DNA of 64,000 bases from Anaerobranca gottschalkii DSM 13577 (lineage in GTDB: Bacteria; Bacillota; Proteinivoracia; Proteinivoracales; Proteinivoracaceae), in assembly GCF_900111575.1 (NCBI RefSeq), contig NZ_FOIF01000001.1, forward strand, positions 61,417 through 125,416, given 5' to 3'. Positions 61,698-64,000 of the stretch are shown in pieces (position 1 is the first letter of the stretch; every line of letters begins with the position of its first letter). Below the pieces are notes generated by a model that did no database searches, was not told where the DNA came from, and saw nothing but the letters and a program-made list of their open reading frames with translations. The position numbers and the translations under genes are program-made.

Positions 61698-62162
61698 TTA
61701 TTGTGCTGGACGTACTTCAACTTTAATGTTTACAGCTTGATTTGCATTTGTAACAGTATTACCGTCATCATCAAGACCTATTATTTCCCAATGTGTTTTA
61801 CCTGTTTGTTGTGGTTCATTTAGTTCTACGAGTTTTTCAAGTTCAGATATACCTATATCATTATTTTCTCTATCCTTAGGTGCTCCTGTACTCCCCCATT
61901 TAGCATCATTACCATCAAATTCTATAGTCTTCCCAACAAACTCACTTAACGAAATATTCTCACTAGCTGCCAATAGCTTAATTGCATTTTCGATACTTTT
62001 TGCAGTAGCTTCATCGGCTCTTACCTTAGCCCTATCAGTGAAACCAGTTAACCTAGGAACTGCGATTAGAGCTAAAATTCCGATAATAGCGATTACGATA
62101 ATTAGCTCCATTAAAGTAAAACCTTTTTTGTTGTTTAAGTGTTTGTAAAAAAATCTTAACAT
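61698..62162 (-). CDS. Type IV major pilin
   Basis: A 154-residue prepilin. Leader ends NNKKG, then FTLMELIIVIAIIGILALIAVPRL with Glu5 and the long hydrophobic alpha1 helix. Small globular domain follows, about 120 residues. Size, the canonical N-terminus and the hairpin after it suggest that this is the main structural pilin. ATG start with AGGAGG-type site upstream. Confidence 0.93.
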   Translation of the reverse strand: MLRFFYKHLNNKKGFTLMELIIVIAIIGILALIAVPRLTGFTDRAKVRADEATAKSIENAIKLLAASENISLSEFVGKTIEFDGNDAKWGSTGAPKDRENNDIGISELEKLVELNEPQQTGKTHWEIIGLDDDGNTVTNANQAVNIKVEVRPAQ

Positions 62163-62248
62163 TTTACTCTTCCTCCTTTTGTTTTTTCTTTTCTCCTATT
62201 AATACTTTCGACCTATTTCCCTAAAATCCTGCTGGGCTTAATAATTTT

Positions 62249-62980
62249 TTAGAAAAATGAAAAGTATAAGAAAATGAGTCTTTCTCCTAAAAAGTATGCG
62301 ACTATTGTACCTAAAGACAAATAGGGACCAAAGGGTATTGCTTTTTTTCTACTTTCTCCTTTAAGTAAAAGAAAGGTTCCTATTACTCCTCCTATAAAGA
62401 AGGCTAGTAAAACTGCTACAATCCCTTTAGCTATACCTAAATAAAGTCCTAATGTAAAGGCTAGCTTGATGTCACCTCCCCCCATACCCCCTTTTGAAAC
62501 TACTGCTATTAGGAAAAAAGCAGTAAAGAACAGTATTGCAGAAAGGAAATGGCTATAAAGACCTTTGTATAACAGATAAGGGAAATAGGCTAGGATAAGG
62601 TATATATTGAATAGATCCGGAATTGTCATTGTCCGGAGATCTATTACAGTTATTGCAACTAATACCATAAACAAATTATAGTAGATAATACCTTCAATCC
62701 AACTTGTCGAAAAATTAAAGGTTATTAAGGCTAAAATACCTCCTAAAAGCTCTATTAAAGGGTAAATTGGCGATATTTTTTCTCCACAATTAAAACAGCT
62801 ACCCTTGGTCAAGAAATAACCTATAACAGGTATTAGGTAAAGGATGGGAATCCTTTTTTTACAGTTAGGACAACTGGAAGGGGGATAAATAATTGACTGC
62901 CCTTCAGGTATCCTATAGATACAAACATTTAGAAAACTTCCTATACAAGTTCCTAATAAAAATAAGAATAGATTATACAT
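62249..62980 (-). CDS. pilD: Prepilin peptidase / N-methyltransferase PilD
   Basis: A 243-residue membrane protease that removes prepilin leaders and methylates the new N-terminus. Cytoplasmic zinc motif with two CxxC pairs (SCPNCKKR and SCFNCGEK, about 37-65), catalytic Asp residues in TVIDLRTMTIPD and GGGDIKL (about 168-174), and eight helices. It processes the pilins encoded downstream. Length is typical. Confidence 0.95.
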   Translation of the reverse strand: MYNLFLFLLGTCIGSFLNVCIYRIPEGQSIIYPPSSCPNCKKRIPILYLIPVIGYFLTKGSCFNCGEKISPIYPLIELLGGILALITFNFSTSWIEGIIYYNLFMVLVAITVIDLRTMTIPDLFNIYLILAYFPYLLYKGLYSHFLSAILFFTAFFLIAVVSKGGMGGGDIKLAFTLGLYLGIAKGIVAVLLAFFIGGVIGTFLLLKGESRKKAIPFGPYLSLGTIVAYFLGERLIFLYFSFF

Positions 62981-62990
62981 TTTTCCTCCC

Positions 62991-63524
62991 CTAGTAAAAC
63001 TTCTCTCCGTAAACTCTTAATGTCAAATTTACAGAACCTAAGTTTTTGTCACCACTAAAATTATAATTTTCTATCTGAACAATCCTTTCATTTCCCTCAA
63101 TCCCTTGTAGTAAATTATAAACAGAGTTATAGTCACCTCTAAATGTTAAATTTAACTGTAAATAACTAGGCTGACCGTTGACTATTTGCATCTGAATATT
63201 AGGTTCATCTATTCCATTAGCTTGGAAAATATTCTCTATCCACAAAAGAACTTCCGGTATATAACCTTCTTCCGGTAATCTTTTCCTTAAATCTTCTAGC
63301 TGATAATCCCCATAATTTGTTTTTAAGGAATTGTAACGGACTAAATGAAGGTTTAAATTACTTTCTTTCATCTCCAAAGTTTCTAATTTGCTTTGATACT
63401 CTTCTCTTTTGTTAAGGGTAGCCGTTATAACATAATTATAGAGAACATATACGACAATTAGAGAAAATAAGATCAGTAACATCTTTTTTTCCCTTTCATT
63501 TAATTTGTTCAAGATCTCTTTCAT
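62991..63524 (-). CDS. pilO: PilO-like type IV pilus alignment protein
   Basis: A 177-residue protein with one N-terminal helix (about 17-36), a coiled coil (about 40-75) and a ferredoxin-like domain (about 85-177, SYLQLNLTFRGDYNSVYNLLQGIE). PilO pairs with PilN to link the inner-membrane platform with the pilus. ATG at 63524 with GGAGG eight bases upstream, overlapping the pilN stop as ATGA. Confidence 0.87.
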   Translation of the reverse strand: MKEILNKLNEREKKMLLILFSLIVVYVLYNYVITATLNKREEYQSKLETLEMKESNLNLHLVRYNSLKTNYGDYQLEDLRKRLPEEGYIPEVLLWIENIFQANGIDEPNIQMQIVNGQPSYLQLNLTFRGDYNSVYNLLQGIEGNERIVQIENYNFSGDKNLGSVNLTLRVYGEKFY

Positions 63525-64000
63525 GGGCTTACCCTCCATCCTTCAATTTGGACACTAAAGAAATATTTATCATTAGAGTAGTTTAAACCTGATAAAGCTG
63601 GTCTCCCGCCAAACTCCCAATTATATAAATTATCGAGGAATGTAGAAATAACTGATAGATTTTCCCCTTCAGCTTGAATACTAATAACCATTTCTCTGAT
63701 GTTAAATGATGTCAACTCAACTCCTACCGGCGTAGCCTCCTCTAAAGTATCTAAAATATAGGTAAAGTTTACAGAACTTTCCTCTAATTGTTCAATGTTT
63801 TTTACTAGGTTTTCTATAACTAATAAACTATTTAATTCAGTATCTACTGAAGCTAGTTTCTTTTGTAAAATCTCTATATTCCCTTCTTTTTCCCTTATTA
63901 AGGCTTTAGTTTCCCATATATCTATACTTACAGACAACACCCATAGCAAAAGGATAAAGACTAAAAGAACCGGTAAAAACAACTTAAAAAAACTTTGGGG
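63521..64000 (-). CDS. pilN: PilN-like type IV pilus alignment protein (5' end outside window)
   Basis: At least 159 residues are encoded and the frame stays open to base 64000 (PQSFFKLFLPVLL), so the N-terminus lies outside. One membrane helix (LFLPVLLVFILLLWVLSV), a coiled coil and a ferredoxin-like domain (PVGVELTSFNIREMVISIQAEG) fit PilN. It binds PilM in the cytoplasm through its missing N-terminus and PilO through its coiled coil. The rest of the operon (pilM, pilC, pilB/T) is presumably upstream. Confidence 0.87.
   Translation of the reverse strand, partial: PQSFFKLFLPVLLVFILLLWVLSVSIDIWETKALIREKEGNIEILQKKLASVDTELNSLLVIENLVKNIEQLEESSVNFTYILDTLEEATPVGVELTSFNIREMVISIQAEGENLSVISTFLDNLYNWEFGGRPALSGLNYSNDKYFFSVQIEGWRVSP

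Overview
The window comes from a low-GC, endospore-forming Firmicute of the Clostridia type. Evidence: spo0A, spoIVB and a complete spoIIIAA-AH operon; an OLE RNA with its partner gene oapA, a pair known mainly from extremophilic or anaerobic Firmicutes; NfnAB, an anaerobic electron-bifurcation enzyme; and a type IV pilus operon of Gram-positive type. An anaerobic thermophile or alkaliphile, for example an Anaerobranca-like organism, would fit, but that is inference. Almost every gene is on the minus strand, so transcription runs from high to low coordinates.

Region by region. 1-1301: incomplete DUF4145/SEL1-repeat gene. 1533-4894: membrane sugar-phosphate transferase, GT2 glycosyltransferase, SteB-like and SteA-like envelope proteins. 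5061-7356: spo0A, with a sigma-H promoter overlapping a 0A box, and spoIVB. 7494-11132: recN, nadK and an unknown gene, bracketed by two copies of a structured palindromic repeat. 11123-20869: tlyA, dxs, oapA, OLE RNA with its own promoter, PAP2-like gene, ispA, xseB, xseA, folD, nfnB, nfnA. 20954-23569: TsaD-like paralogue, nusB, DUF2273, amaP, asp23. 23655-28600: spoIIIAH to spoIIIAA. 28728-31336: zinc-ribbon protein, efp, M24 peptidase, aroQ. 31414-39713: lipoate and glycine-cleavage locus (lpd, lipoate ligase, a two-gene radical SAM pair resembling LipS1/LipS2, gcvPB, gcvPA, gcvH, gcvT) behind a tandem glycine riboswitch. 40099-42417: fchA, a histidine phosphatase and ddl. 42467-44545: a TnpB element that split an EamA transporter gene, now decayed. 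44717-46484: small secreted protein with an apparent AUA start, third copy of the palindromic repeat, M29 aminopeptidase. 46538-58035: eight-gene MoxR/DUF58/VWA/ABC-transporter operon. 58177-64000: type IV pilus operon with two unusually modular pilins, running off the window.

Functional links. The glycine-cleavage genes sit with everything needed to lipoylate GcvH, and the one-carbon units they release can be handled by the nearby FchA and FolD. The ispA-PAP2-OLE-oapA-dxs-tlyA order is the classical OLE locus. The best candidates for something not yet described are: (i) the three-copy repeat, which always lies immediately before a Rho-independent terminator when read on the minus strand and shares a linker and conserved internal loops; (ii) the MoxR/VWA/ABC operon; (iii) the VWA-bearing pilin and its beta-rich partner.
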